From Sphingobium fontiphilum (GTDB lineage: Bacteria; Pseudomonadota; Alphaproteobacteria; Sphingomonadales; Sphingomonadaceae), in the NCBI RefSeq assembly GCF_014196635.1, contig NZ_JACIEB010000005.1:125001-189000 (forward strand): a DNA stretch of 64,000 bases, written 5' to 3'. Below, one piece after another: positions 27,788-37,162 of this stretch. Position numbers and translations under genes: made by a program. Numbering within the stretch: the stretch's first letter is position 1; each line of letters opens with the position of its first letter. The notes beneath the pieces are model-generated. The model was not told the DNA's origin. It made no database searches and worked only from the letters and a program-made list of their open reading frames with translations.

Positions 27788-28485
27788 CAGGCCAGATGCT
27801 CCGCGAAGAAAGCAGCCGTGCGGCCATCGGCCAGCGTCGCGGCCTCCTCATTTCGGCGCGCGCCCATTTCGGCGGCAAAACCATGGTCGAGCCCTTCATA
27901 ATCATAAAGGGTCACATGGCGATTGTCGCTCAGCCCCTCATGCATCGCCTTCTGCGTTTCGGCGGGTACGAAGCCGTCGGCGGTCGGAATATGCAGCAGA
28001 ACCGGCTTACCAATGGCATGTTGTTCGTTCAGCAGTCCGTCGATGCCGACGCCATAATAGCCGACAAAGGCGTCGCCATCGGTGCGGCAGGCGGACATGA
28101 ACGCCAACCGCCCGCCCAGACAATAGCCGACCAGCCCGACCTTCCCGCCGCCCATATCGGCACGCGCGGCCTTGATCGTCGCTTCGATGTCGGCGATCCC
28201 CGCATCCTGATCGAACTGGCCGAACAGGCCAAAGGCCTCCTGCAACTCTTCAGGAACATCAGCGTCCAGTTCGATATGCGGGCGAAGACGCCAGAACAGG
28301 TCGGGCGCATAAGCGAGATATCCGGCGGCGGCCCAGGCATCGCATTTGCGGCGAATGCCTTCGTTCACACCGAATATTTCCTGTATGATGATGATCGCCG
28401 CCTTGGGCGTGCCATCGGGGCGAGCGACATAGGCGTCGAAGCTGCCCGAGCCATCCAGCGTCGCGATCGATTCAAATTCCGCCAT
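27787..28485 (-). CDS. Dienelactone hydrolase family protein
   Basis: A 232-residue alpha/beta hydrolase. The nucleophile elbow is GYCLGG (Cys, as in true dienelactone hydrolases). An acid residue lies in HIPTADGFVPAE and the catalytic His in YDYEGLDHGFAAEMG. It has an early IIIIQEIFGVNEGIRRKCD segment typical of the family. Members open lactone rings or hydrolyse esters in aromatic catabolism; the substrate here is unknown. AAAGGATG precedes the ATG. It is first in a two-gene unit with the quinone oxidoreductase. Confidence 0.9.
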   Translation of the reverse strand: MAEFESIATLDGSGSFDAYVARPDGTPKAAIIIIQEIFGVNEGIRRKCDAWAAAGYLAYAPDLFWRLRPHIELDADVPEELQEAFGLFGQFDQDAGIADIEATIKAARADMGGGKVGLVGYCLGGRLAFMSACRTDGDAFVGYYGVGIDGLLNEQHAIGKPVLLHIPTADGFVPAETQKAMHEGLSDNRHVTLYDYEGLDHGFAAEMGARRNEEAATLADGRTAAFFAEHLA

Positions 28486-28629
28486 GGGTTCATCCTTTCC
28501 TGAAAGATCGTTGACCATATTGGCCCGGCGATCAAAGAGCGCAACCATCGAGAGCCCTTCAAAAAATTGGCATTTTCATCACAAATGCGTCATGACGGTT
28601 TTCAGACGATTGCGACAAGGGAAGACAGC

Positions 28630-28881
28630 ATGAAAGTATCTGTCGACGTGGACTGCACACCAGCCGAAGCCCGCGCCTTTCTGGGCCTGCCCGATGTAAC
28701 GCCCCTGCACGACAGATATGTGAAGACCGTGCTTGATGCCTGGGAAGGGGCGGGCAGCCTGGAACAGATGGAAACCATGCTGAAAAGTGTGTCGCCCATC
28801 GGCGATGCGGGCATGCGGCTGTTCAAGCAAATGATGGATCTTGGCCTCGCCTCAGGCGGGCTCGGCAACAAGGATAAATAA
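28630..28881 (+). CDS. DUF6489 family protein
   Basis: An 83-residue soluble protein beginning MKVSVDVDCTPAEARAFLGLPDV and continuing PLHDRYVKTVLDAWEGAGS, the pattern of a short sphingomonad family (DUF6489). The Met/Gly-rich end (FKQMMDLGLASGGLG) resembles membrane-bound or helical-bundle small proteins, but no function is known. AAGGGAAG precedes the ATG. It ends 31 bases before mnmE and may share its transcript. Confidence 0.72.
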   Translation: MKVSVDVDCTPAEARAFLGLPDVTPLHDRYVKTVLDAWEGAGSLEQMETMLKSVSPIGDAGMRLFKQMMDLGLASGGLGNKDK

Positions 28882-28912
28882 ACGGCTCGGGCCATCCATC
28901 AGGCCACGACCA

Positions 28913-30196
28913 GTGACCGACACCATATTCGCCCTGTCGAGCGGCGCGCCACCGGCTGGCATCGCGATCCTAAGGATCAGCGGTCCGCTTGCCGGGACGA
29001 CGCTGGCATCGCTGGGGGGCCCCTTGCCCCAACCGCGCCGCGCAAGCCTGCGCCTGTTGACCGATCCCGACGACGGATCGCCGCTGGACCGCGCGCTGCT
29101 GCTCTGGCTGCCCGGACCGAACACCGCCACGGGCGAGGATCTGGCTGAACTTCATTGCCATGGCGGCCGCGCCATCGTGCGCGCGGTGGAGAATGTGCTT
29201 GGCCGAATCGCTGGTCTGCGTCCGGCACAGGCAGGGGAGTTCACCCGCCGCGCTTTCGACAATGGGCGGCTGGACCTTAACGCGGTCGAAGGTCTGGCTG
29301 ACTTGCTGTCCGCGGAAACCGAACACCAACGCCGTGCCGCTTTGGCCATGGCGGAGGGGCATTTTTCACGCCGCGTCGACCGGTGGCGGGATGAACTGCT
29401 GACCCTGTCCGCCATGGTGGAGGCCGCGCTCGACTTTTCCGACGAAGATGATGTTCCCGCCGACGATATCGAGGCGCGGATCGGCCATGGCATATCCGCG
29501 CTCGCCAGCGATGTGGGCGCGGCGCTGGCGGCGCCATCGGCGGAGCGGCTGCGCGACGGCGTTCGGGTGGTGCTGGCCGGGCCGCCCAATGCCGGCAAGT
29601 CGACATTGCTCAACGCGCTGGTCGGGCGGGACGCCGCCATCGTTTCCGATGTGGCGGGCACGACGCGCGACCGGATAGAGGCGCCAGCCGCCTGGGGTGG
29701 GACGCCGTTTCTGCTGACCGACACGGCGGGCCTGCGTGAAGAAGCGGGGGATGCGATCGAGGCCATCGGCATCGACCGCGCCCGCGCCGCTGTCGATGCC
29801 GCCGATATCCTATTGTGGCTGGGCGACCCGGCCACGCCGCCGCGCGCCGACGCCATCCTTGTCGCCGCGCAATGCGACCGCCTGCCCGATGATGGCCGCC
29901 ACGATATCCGCCTGTCGGCAGTGACGGGGGAGGGGATGGACAGGCTGCGCGCCATGCTGCTCGAACGCGCCGCGCAATTGCTGCCCGGGGAGGGCGACTA
30001 TGCGCTGCACATGCGCCAGCGCACCCATGGCGAGACCATCGCCCGCCATCTTGCATCGGCGCTTTCCACAACCGACATGCTGATCGTCGCGGAAGAACTG
30101 CGCGGCGCGCGCGGCGCCATAGATCGGCTGACGGGCAGGGCGGGGACGGAGGATATGCTCGACCGGCTGTTCGGCGGCTTCTGCATCGGCAAATAG
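28913..30196 (+). CDS. mnmE: tRNA modification GTPase MnmE
   Basis: A 427-residue GTPase that, with MnmG, installs the 5-carboxymethylaminomethyl group on U34 of tRNAs. An N-terminal folate-binding domain (IFALSSGAPPAGIAILRISG) leads to a helical domain with an inserted G domain. G1 is AGPPNAGKSTLLN, G2 AGTTRD, G3 DTAGLREEAGD. The conserved C-terminal FCIGK holds the essential Cys. The GTG at 28913 starts the conserved TDTIFALSS. A perfect parS lies just after the stop. Confidence 0.96.
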   Translation: MTDTIFALSSGAPPAGIAILRISGPLAGTTLASLGGPLPQPRRASLRLLTDPDDGSPLDRALLLWLPGPNTATGEDLAELHCHGGRAIVRAVENVLGRIAGLRPAQAGEFTRRAFDNGRLDLNAVEGLADLLSAETEHQRRAALAMAEGHFSRRVDRWRDELLTLSAMVEAALDFSDEDDVPADDIEARIGHGISALASDVGAALAAPSAERLRDGVRVVLAGPPNAGKSTLLNALVGRDAAIVSDVAGTTRDRIEAPAAWGGTPFLLTDTAGLREEAGDAIEAIGIDRARAAVDAADILLWLGDPATPPRADAILVAAQCDRLPDDGRHDIRLSAVTGEGMDRLRAMLLERAAQLLPGEGDYALHMRQRTHGETIARHLASALSTTDMLIVAEELRGARGAIDRLTGRAGTEDMLDRLFGGFCIGK

Positions 30197-30210
30197 CCGC
30201 TGGCCACCAT

Positions 30211-30226
30211 TGTTCCACGTGGAACA
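30211..30226. promoter_or_regulatory. parS site between mnmE and mnmG
   Basis: TGTTCCACGTGGAACA is a perfect 16-base palindrome and matches all fixed positions of the parS consensus TGTTNCACGTGNAACA. It is the only intergenic parS of the four in the window. Confidence 0.92.
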
Positions 30227-30266
30227 GGCTTTTGACGATGACCGCCAAAAAGGGTAAGTCGCGCCC

Positions 30267-32117
30267 ATGCAGAAACGCTATGATGTGATCGTGGTCGGTG
30301 GCGGCCATGCCGGATGCGAAGCGGCCGCCGCGGCGGCGCGCAAGGGTGCGCGCGTCGCCTTGCTGACCTTTGAGCGGGCGACCGTCGGCGCCATGTCCTG
30401 CAACCCCGCTATTGGCGGCCTGGGCAAGGGCCATCTGGTCCGCGAAGTCGACGCCTTTGACGGGCTGATCGCCCGCGCCGCCGATGCCGCCGCCATCCAT
30501 TACCGGATGCTGAACAGCAGCAAGGGCGCGGCGGTGCAAGGCCCCCGTATCCAGGCCGACCGCAAACGCTATCGCGCCGCCATTCAGCAGATGCTGGCAG
30601 ACCAGTCGGGACTGGAGCTGGTGGAGGGTGAAGCCGTCGGCATTCGCCTGAAGCATGGGGCTGTAGCCGGCCTTGATCTCGCCGATGGTTCCCATATTGA
30701 CGCGCCCGCCATCGTTCTGGCCACAGGCACCTTCCTGGGCGGCAAGCTGTTCAGGGGCGAGGAACGAATGACCGGCGGCCGCACGGGTGAACGCGCCGCC
30801 ACCGCGCTGGGCATCCAGTTGCGTGAGCTCGGCCTGCCCATCGCTCGCCTCAAAACCGGCACGCCGCCGCGCATCAACGGGCGCACCATCGATTGGGCAG
30901 CGCTGGAGGCGCAACCGTCCGACAAGGCGGGCTGGACCATGTCGCCGCTGTCCGATGGCCGACCCTTGCCCCAACTGGCCTGCGCGATCACGCGCACCAA
31001 TGAACGAACCCATGCGATCATCCGCGATGGGCTGAACCGCTCGCCCTTGTTCAGCGGCGCGATCGAAGGGCGGGGGCCGCGTTATTGCCCGTCGATCGAG
31101 GACAAAATCCTGCGTTTCGGCGACCGCGATGGACACCAGATATTTCTGGAGCCGGAGGGGCTGGACGACCATCTCGTCTATCCGAACGGCATCAGCACTT
31201 CGCTTCCCACCGATGTCCAGGTGGCCATGGTCCGATCCATGGCCGGACTCGAACAGGCGGAGATTGTCGTGCCCGGTTATGCGGTCGAATATGATCATGT
31301 CGACCCGCGGGCGCTGACTGCCTCGCTCGAACTGCGTGCGGTGGCGGGCCTGTTTTGCGCCGGGCAGATCAACGGCACCACCGGCTATGAGGAAGCCGCC
31401 GCACAAGGGCTGGTGGCGGGCGTCAACGCCGCCGCCTTCGCCCGCGATGAAGCGCCCATGATCCTTGACCGCTCCAGCAGCTATATTGGGGTGATGATCG
31501 ACGATCTGGTGCTGCAGGGCGTAACCGAGCCCTATCGAATGCTGACGGCGCGCGCCGAATATCGCCTGCGCCTGCGCGCCGACAATGCCGTAACGCGGCT
31601 TACTCCTATTGGCCTCGCCCACGGCGTCATCGGGGCAGAACGGGCGGGCCGTTTCGCGGAACGCCAGGCGCAACGCGCTGCGGTTGAGGCCGAACTGGCC
31701 ATCGAACGCACGTCGAGCGAGATGGCGAAGGCCGGCGCCGCAGTCCGTCAGGACGGCGCCCGGCAGAGCCTGTTCGCATGGGCGCGCTTCCCTGAAGTCG
31801 GCTCGGGCCTGCTGATGGCGATGGCCCCCACGCTCGCAACCATCCCCATCGACTTGCGCGACGAGATATTGGAGGACGCCCACTACGCCCCCTATCTTGA
31901 GCGGCAGGAGGCGGAGGTCGTCGAACTGCGCCGCAATGAGCGCGTCGTTATCCCAGCCGATTTCGATTTCGTCAGCATCGGCGGACTCTCCAGCGAGATG
32001 CGCGAACGGCTGGGCGCCGCACGGCCCGAGACGCTTGCCGCCGCCAGCCGGGTGCGCGGCATAACGCCCGCCGCGCTCGCCGCCATCCTCGTCCACATCA
32101 GGCGACGCGCCGCATGA
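30267..32117 (+). CDS. mnmG: tRNA uridine-5-carboxymethylaminomethyl modification enzyme MnmG
   Basis: A 616-residue FAD enzyme, partner of MnmE. The dinucleotide-binding motif [21 protein letters not shown] is at the N-terminus. [19 protein letters not shown] and the Cys-containing [13 protein letters not shown] are the conserved GidA segments. The C-terminal helical domain ends [34 protein letters not shown], which contacts MnmE and tRNA. Length is normal. The stop overlaps rsmG (ATGA). Confidence 0.97.
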   Translation: MQKRYDVIVVGGGHAGCEAAAAAARKGARVALLTFERATVGAMSCNPAIGGLGKGHLVREVDAFDGLIARAADAAAIHYRMLNSSKGAAVQGPRIQADRKRYRAAIQQMLADQSGLELVEGEAVGIRLKHGAVAGLDLADGSHIDAPAIVLATGTFLGGKLFRGEERMTGGRTGERAATALGIQLRELGLPIARLKTGTPPRINGRTIDWAALEAQPSDKAGWTMSPLSDGRPLPQLACAITRTNERTHAIIRDGLNRSPLFSGAIEGRGPRYCPSIEDKILRFGDRDGHQIFLEPEGLDDHLVYPNGISTSLPTDVQVAMVRSMAGLEQAEIVVPGYAVEYDHVDPRALTASLELRAVAGLFCAGQINGTTGYEEAAAQGLVAGVNAAAFARDEAPMILDRSSSYIGVMIDDLVLQGVTEPYRMLTARAEYRLRLRADNAVTRLTPIGLAHGVIGAERAGRFAERQAQRAAVEAELAIERTSSEMAKAGAAVRQDGARQSLFAWARFPEVGSGLLMAMAPTLATIPIDLRDEILEDAHYAPYLERQEAEVVELRRNERVVIPADFDFVSIGGLSSEMRERLGAARPETLAAASRVRGITPAALAAILVHIRRRAA

Positions 32118-32746
32118 CCGAGGACGAGGCGCGCAGTTGGATTGCCGCGCAATGGGATGTTCCACGTGAAACATGGGCAAAGCTGGAACGCTATATCGCC
32201 CTGTTGCTCGCCGGGATGGCGCACCAAAATCTGATCGCGGAATCCACCCGCGATCAGATGTGGGCCCGCCATATCGTCGATTCGGCTCAATTATTGCCCT
32301 TCGCGAAAGATGCCACGGATGGCTCCTGGATCGATCTAGGGTCAGGCGCGGGACTGCCCGGCATCGTCGTCGCGATCTTGTCCGGCCGGCCGGTGGTGCT
32401 GGTCGAATCCCGACGCAAGCGCATCAACTTTCTCTCCGAGGTCGCCGCTGATCTCCGCCTCGGCCATGTGAGCGTGTTTGGCGGTCGTGTCGAAACCGTG
32501 CCGACCGCGCGGGCCGCCATCATCAGCGCCCGCGCTTATGCGCCGCTGCCCCGCCTGCTCGACTCCGCCATCCATCTATCCACAGAAAAGACACTCTGGC
32601 TGCTGCCAAAGGGCCGAAATGCCGAAAATGAACTGGAGGCGGTGCGTCCAACATGGCAGGGTGCGTTTCACGTGGAACGCAGCGTCACCGATCCCGAAAG
32701 CGCGATCGTCGTGGCGCACTCCGTCAAGAGGAAGGGCCGCCGATGA
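32114..32746 (+). CDS. rsmG: 16S rRNA (guanine-527-N7) methyltransferase
   Basis: A 210-residue methyltransferase that modifies G527 of 16S rRNA with S-adenosylmethionine. The SAM-binding loop is [36 protein letters not shown] and [16 protein letters not shown] are typical family blocks. Two parS sites lie inside the gene: one encodes VPRET near the N-terminus, the other FHVER near the C-terminus. It overlaps mnmG upstream and parA downstream by four bases each, so the region reads as one operon. Confidence 0.96.
   Translation: MTEDEARSWIAAQWDVPRETWAKLERYIALLLAGMAHQNLIAESTRDQMWARHIVDSAQLLPFAKDATDGSWIDLGSGAGLPGIVVAILSGRPVVLVESRRKRINFLSEVAADLRLGHVSVFGGRVETVPTARAAIISARAYAPLPRLLDSAIHLSTEKTLWLLPKGRNAENELEAVRPTWQGAFHVERSVTDPESAIVVAHSVKRKGRR
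32158..32173. promoter_or_regulatory. parS site in the 5' part of rsmG
   Basis: TGTTCCACGTGAAACA matches every fixed position of the parS consensus TGTTNCACGTGNAACA. It encodes the VPRET residues of RsmG, so DNA and protein function share the same bases. Confidence 0.9.
32664..32679. promoter_or_regulatory. parS-like site in the 3' part of rsmG
   Basis: CGTTTCACGTGGAACG contains the exact 14-base core GTTNCACGTGNAAC. Only the outermost T/A pair of the 16-base consensus is replaced. It lies 64 bases upstream of the parA start. Confidence 0.8.
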
Positions 32747-33525
32747 TCCGTATCGCCATCGCCAATCAGAAAGGCGGCGTGGGCAAAACCACCACCGCCA
32801 TCAATCTGGCCACGGGTCTGGCGGCGACCGGCCTGCGCGTGCTGTTGGTTGATCTCGATCCTCAGGGCAACGCCTCGACCGGCCTTGGCATAGGCCGCAC
32901 CCAGCGCGACCAGTCCAGCTATGAATTGCTGATGGGCGGTTGCGCACTCGACGAAGCGGTGATCCGCACCGCTGTGCCCAAGCTGGACCTGATCCCCGCG
33001 ACGCAGGATCTGTCGGGTGCGGAGATCGAACTGATCGACTATGAGGAGCGCACCCACCGACTCCAGCGCGTGCTGGATGAGGCGCAGCCAGGCCGCTGGG
33101 ACATTTGCCTGATCGACTGTCCGCCCTCTCTCGGTCTGCTGACCATCAACGCACTTGTCGCGGCGCAATCGCTTTTGGTGCCGCTCCAGTGCGAGTTTTT
33201 CGCGTTGGAGGGCCTTTCGCAACTGCTCCAGACTGTCGACCGTATTCGTGGTCGCTTCAATCCCGACCTGTCGATCATGGGCGTCGCGCTGACCATGTAT
33301 GACCGGCGCAACCGCCTGACCGATCAGGTCGCTGATGACGTGCGCGCGTGCCTGGGCGACCTCGTCTTTTCCACGGTCATTCCGCGCAACGTCCGCCTGT
33401 CGGAAGCGCCCAGCCATGGGATGCCCGCGCTCATCTACGATATCCGCTGTTCTGGATCGGAAGCCTATATGCGCCTTGCCCGCGAACTCATTGCCCGCCT
33501 GCCCCGGCAGGAGGTCGCTGCGTGA
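32743..33525 (+). CDS. parA: Chromosome partitioning ATPase ParA
   Basis: A 260-residue deviant Walker ATPase. Walker A is IANQKGGVGKTTTAINLATGL with the signature lysine. Walker A' DLDPQGNASTGLG and Walker B LIDCPPSLGLLTINAL follow. ATP-bound ParA dimers coat the nucleoid and pull ParB-parS complexes towards the new pole. AGGAAGGG precedes the ATG at 32743, which overlaps the rsmG stop. A second ParA-like gene at 53.5 kb is MipZ and has a different motif set. Confidence 0.96.
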   Translation: MIRIAIANQKGGVGKTTTAINLATGLAATGLRVLLVDLDPQGNASTGLGIGRTQRDQSSYELLMGGCALDEAVIRTAVPKLDLIPATQDLSGAEIELIDYEERTHRLQRVLDEAQPGRWDICLIDCPPSLGLLTINALVAAQSLLVPLQCEFFALEGLSQLLQTVDRIRGRFNPDLSIMGVALTMYDRRNRLTDQVADDVRACLGDLVFSTVIPRNVRLSEAPSHGMPALIYDIRCSGSEAYMRLARELIARLPRQEVAA

Positions 33526-34460
33526 ACGAACAGGCGAGCGAGAAGCCCAAGGCCGTCAAGCGCACGGGCCTCGGCCGTGGCCTGTCCGCGCTGCTGGGCG
33601 ACGTGAATCAGGAAACTTCGATTTCAGCGCCAACGCCCGCCACCGGTTCGAGCCGGTCCGTGCAAAGCATCGAGATCGCACTCATTCATCCGCATCCTGA
33701 ACAGCCGCGCCGCCATTTCGACGAAGGCGCTCTGCAAGAGCTGGCGGAGAGCATTGCGCAGCGCGGCGTCATCCAGCCGATCATCGTTCGCCCCCATGGC
33801 AATGGCTACCAGATTGTCGCGGGCGAACGCCGCTGGCGCGCGTCGCAACGGGCGCAGCTTCATCGCATCCCCGCCATTGTCCGCGAATTCGACGAAGCCG
33901 AAACGCTGGAAATCGCCCTTGTCGAAAATATCCAGCGCGAGGAGCTGAACCCCATCGAAGAAGCGGAGGCCTATCGCAAGCTGATCGGCGAATTCGGCCA
34001 TAGCCAGGAGGCGCTGGGCCGCCTCGTCGGCAAATCGCGCAGCCATATCGCCAATCTCATGCGCCTGCTCGACTTGCCGCGCACCGTGCAATCGGCGGTG
34101 ATGGAATCGCGCATCTCCATGGGCCATGCCCGCGCGCTGATCGGCGCGCCCGATTGCGAGGCGCTGGCCCGCCGCATCGAGGACAAGGGCCTGTCGGTGC
34201 GCGACACCGAAAAGCTGGTGCGGCAGGTGAAGAAGGGCGACGATGCCAGGCCGTCGGCGCGATCGTCCGGCGGTGCGACAGCCGGCAAGGATGCCGACAT
34301 CGCGGCACTGGAACATCATCTGGCCGACATATTGGGGCTGAAGGTCGAAATCGCCCATGGCGATGGCAAGGGCGGGCAGGGCGGCCTGTTGTCGCTGCGC
34401 TATTCATCGCTCGACCAGCTCGACATGCTCTGCCAGCGCTTGTCGGGTGAGCGGATTTAA
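33522..34460 (+). CDS. parB: Chromosome partitioning CTPase ParB
   Basis: A 312-residue ParB. The basic N-terminus TGLGRGLSALLGD is the ParA-stimulating region. HPHPEQPRRHFDEGALQELAESI and VAGERRWRASQRAQL form the CTP-binding domain with the GERRxRA motif. ALVENIQREELNPIEEAEAYRKL and a helix-turn-helix (SQEALGRLVGKSRSHIANLMRLLDLP) follow. The C-terminal dimer domain ends LSLRYSSLDQLDMLCQRL. GTG start at 33522 with GGAGG eight bases upstream, coupled to parA. Four parS sites are present in the window. Confidence 0.96.
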   Translation: MNEQASEKPKAVKRTGLGRGLSALLGDVNQETSISAPTPATGSSRSVQSIEIALIHPHPEQPRRHFDEGALQELAESIAQRGVIQPIIVRPHGNGYQIVAGERRWRASQRAQLHRIPAIVREFDEAETLEIALVENIQREELNPIEEAEAYRKLIGEFGHSQEALGRLVGKSRSHIANLMRLLDLPRTVQSAVMESRISMGHARALIGAPDCEALARRIEDKGLSVRDTEKLVRQVKKGDDARPSARSSGGATAGKDADIAALEHHLADILGLKVEIAHGDGKGGQGGLLSLRYSSLDQLDMLCQRLSGERI

Positions 34461-34509
34461 GTCCTTTCCGCCACTGGCGTTTTGCGTCCGGCCTGCCTAG
34501 TTTGCGGGC

Positions 34510-37110
34510 ATGGCCGACATGCAATCCACCGGCGGCGCCGCGCCCGCCATCATCCGTCGCAGCGATTATCGGGCACCCGACTGGCTGGTCCCCGACCTCG
34601 CGCTCGATTTTGACCTTGACGCCGCGCACACCCGCGTCCACGCAACGCTCAGCGTCGCCCGCAACGGCGCGCACGGCCGGCCGCTCAGGCTGGACGGCGA
34701 CGGGCTGGTGCCGCTGCTGGTCCGGGTCGACGGGCAGGAGCTGACGCCCGAAGGCTGGTCGATGGAGGGTGGCGCGCTCATCATTCCCCTGACTGGCGAC
34801 GCGCACAGCGTCGAAACGCTGGTCGACATCGCGCCGGCCAGCAACAGCAAGCTGATGGGCCTTTACGCCAGCGGCGGCCTGCTCTGCACCCAGTGCGAAG
34901 CGGAAGGATTTCGCCGCATCACCTTCTTCCCCGACCGTCCCGATGTGCTCTCGCGCTACCATGTGCGAATGACAGCGGACAAGGCGCTCTATCCGGTGCT
35001 GCTGTCCAATGGCGATCCGGTGGGGCAGGGCGAAGGCGCTGACGGCCGCCACTGGGCGGAGTGGCGCGATCCCTTCCCCAAACCATGCTATCTCTTCGCG
35101 CTGGTCGCGGGCGACCTGGCCTGCAACGCCGACAGCTTCGTGACGATGAGCGGGCGCGAAGTGCGGCTCGGCATATGGGTGTGCGAGGCCGACCTGCCGC
35201 GCACGGCCCATGCCATGAAGGCGCTGAAGGACAGCATGGCCTGGGACGAGCGAGTCTATGGCCGCGAATATGATCTGGACGTGTTCAACATCGTCGCCGT
35301 TGCCGATTTCAATTTCGGCGCAATGGAGAACAAGGGTCTCAACATCTTCAATTCGCGCTACATATTGGCCGACCCGGAAACCGCGACCGACATGGACTAT
35401 GACGGAGTGGAGGGGGTGGTCGCCCACGAATATTTCCACAACTGGTCGGGCAACCGAGTCACGTGCCGCGACTGGTTCCAGCTCAGCCTGAAAGAGGGCT
35501 TCACGGTTTTCCGCGACCAGAATTTCTCGGCCGACATGGGCAGCCATGCGGTCAAGCGGATAGAGGATGTCCGCATCCTGCGCGCAGCCCAGTTTCAGGA
35601 GGATGCCGGGCCGCTGGCGCACCCGATACGTCCTGAATCCTATATGGAAATCAGTAACTTCTACACTTCGACCGTCTATAACAAGGGCGCGGAGATCATT
35701 CGCATGATGGCCCTGATGCTGGGGCCGGAACGGTTCCGCGCGGGCGCAGACCTCTATTTCGACCGGCATGACGGGCAGGCCGCCACTTGCGAGGATTTTG
35801 TCCGCGCGATGGAGGAGGGCGGTGCAATCGACCTCACCCAGTTCCGCCGCTGGTACGAACAGGCGGGCACCCCGCGCGTCGCCGCCCGGTTGGCGCATGA
35901 TCCGGTCACCGGCGCCGCCACGCTGACGCTGGCGCAGGCCGTGCCGCCCACGCCCGGCCAGCCCGACAAGCAGCCGATGGTCATTCCGCTGCGCACCGCC
36001 CTGTTCGACCCGGCCACCGGCAGCCATAGCGGCGAGCAATTGCTGATGCTGACGCAGGCGGAACAGAGCTTCACCTTCGAAGGCTTCGCGCAATCGCCCC
36101 TCCTGTCGATCAATCGCGGCTTTTCCAGCCCGGTCATCATCGAAAGCGAACGGTCCCAGGCGGATCTCGCTTTCCTGTCCGCCCATGACGACGATCCCTT
36201 CGCCCGTTATGAGGCGATGCAGCAATTGATGGTCAATGTGCTGGTCGGCACGGTTGCGGGCCAGCCGGTGGATGAAAGCACCGTGATTGCCGCCATCCGC
36301 CAGACCGCGACCAACCCCGCGCTCGACCCCGCCTTCATCGCCGAAGCCATCCGCCTGCCCGCCGAAGCCTATCTGGGCGACCAGATGGCGATGGTCGATC
36401 CCGATGCGATTCACGCCGCGCGCGATGCGTTACAACAGCGGATCGGGGTGGAACTGGAACCGTTGTGGCGCGACATTCATGCACGGACACAGGCCAATGG
36501 CTTTGCCCTCTCGCCCGCCGCCAAGGGCGCGCGCGCCCTGCGCAATGTCGCGCTCACCTATCTGGTGGCGTCGGGGGCGGAGGATGGCCCAGCCATCGCC
36601 TTCACCCAGTTCGACCGTGCCGACAATATGACCGAACGGCAATCGGCGCTGGCGACATTGGCCAGCGGCAGGAGCAATGAACGCGAAGCGGCGCTGGACA
36701 TCTTCTATCATCGCTACAGCGATGACCCGCTGGTGCTGGACAAATGGTTCCAGACGCAGGCGCTGGCCTTCCACCCCGACACCGTCGACCTGGTCGAGGA
36801 ACTGGGGCGGCACAAGGCTTTCACCCTGTCCAATCCTAATCGGGTGCGCGCGCTCTATGGCGCCTTTGCCGCCAATCAATGGGCGTTCCATCATGCATCG
36901 GGCAAGGGGTACAGGCTGGTCGCCGACTGCATCATGGCGCTTGACCGATTGAATCCGCAGACCGCCGCCCGGCTGGCGCCGCCGCTCGGCCGGTGGAAGC
37001 GGTTTGACGCCAGCCGCGCCGCGATGATGCGGGCCGAGCTGGAGCGAATCTTGGCCCAGCCTGGCCTGTCGAAGGATGTGACGGAGCAGGCGAGCAAGAG
37101 CCTGGAATAA
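34510..37110 (+). CDS. pepN: Aminopeptidase N (M1 family)
   Basis: An 866-residue zinc aminopeptidase of the proteobacterial PepN type. The exopeptidase motif is in FGAMENKGLNIFNSRYIL (GAMEN). The zinc site is VVAHEYFHNWSGNRVTCRDWFQLSLKEG, with HExxH and the third Glu 18 residues on. An all-helical C-terminal domain follows, ending near ERILAQPGLSKDV. It releases N-terminal residues from cytosolic peptides. The start ATG at 34510 has no strong ribosome binding site; 34519 is an in-frame alternative. Confidence 0.96.
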   Translation: MADMQSTGGAAPAIIRRSDYRAPDWLVPDLALDFDLDAAHTRVHATLSVARNGAHGRPLRLDGDGLVPLLVRVDGQELTPEGWSMEGGALIIPLTGDAHSVETLVDIAPASNSKLMGLYASGGLLCTQCEAEGFRRITFFPDRPDVLSRYHVRMTADKALYPVLLSNGDPVGQGEGADGRHWAEWRDPFPKPCYLFALVAGDLACNADSFVTMSGREVRLGIWVCEADLPRTAHAMKALKDSMAWDERVYGREYDLDVFNIVAVADFNFGAMENKGLNIFNSRYILADPETATDMDYDGVEGVVAHEYFHNWSGNRVTCRDWFQLSLKEGFTVFRDQNFSADMGSHAVKRIEDVRILRAAQFQEDAGPLAHPIRPESYMEISNFYTSTVYNKGAEIIRMMALMLGPERFRAGADLYFDRHDGQAATCEDFVRAMEEGGAIDLTQFRRWYEQAGTPRVAARLAHDPVTGAATLTLAQAVPPTPGQPDKQPMVIPLRTALFDPATGSHSGEQLLMLTQAEQSFTFEGFAQSPLLSINRGFSSPVIIESERSQADLAFLSAHDDDPFARYEAMQQLMVNVLVGTVAGQPVDESTVIAAIRQTATNPALDPAFIAEAIRLPAEAYLGDQMAMVDPDAIHAARDALQQRIGVELEPLWRDIHARTQANGFALSPAAKGARALRNVALTYLVASGAEDGPAIAFTQFDRADNMTERQSALATLASGRSNEREAALDIFYHRYSDDPLVLDKWFQTQALAFHPDTVDLVEELGRHKAFTLSNPNRVRALYGAFAANQWAFHHASGKGYRLVADCIMALDRLNPQTAARLAPPLGRWKRFDASRAAMMRAELERILAQPGLSKDVTEQASKSLE

Positions 37111-37162
37111 GGGCGCGCGCTTTTCGATTGGGCTTGGCGCGCGCGCGTCCTATATCGAGCAT

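Noticed and set aside
29610..32180. An 856-residue open frame on the minus strand opposite mnmE-mnmG
   Set aside because: The opposite strand encodes two well-conserved tRNA modification genes; the long frame is a GC-bias shadow.
35459..35468. CACGTG inside pepN as a parS candidate
   Set aside because: The flanks do not match GTTN and NAAC. The CACGTG words near 61142 and 63636 fail for the same reason, although the first has a matching right half.
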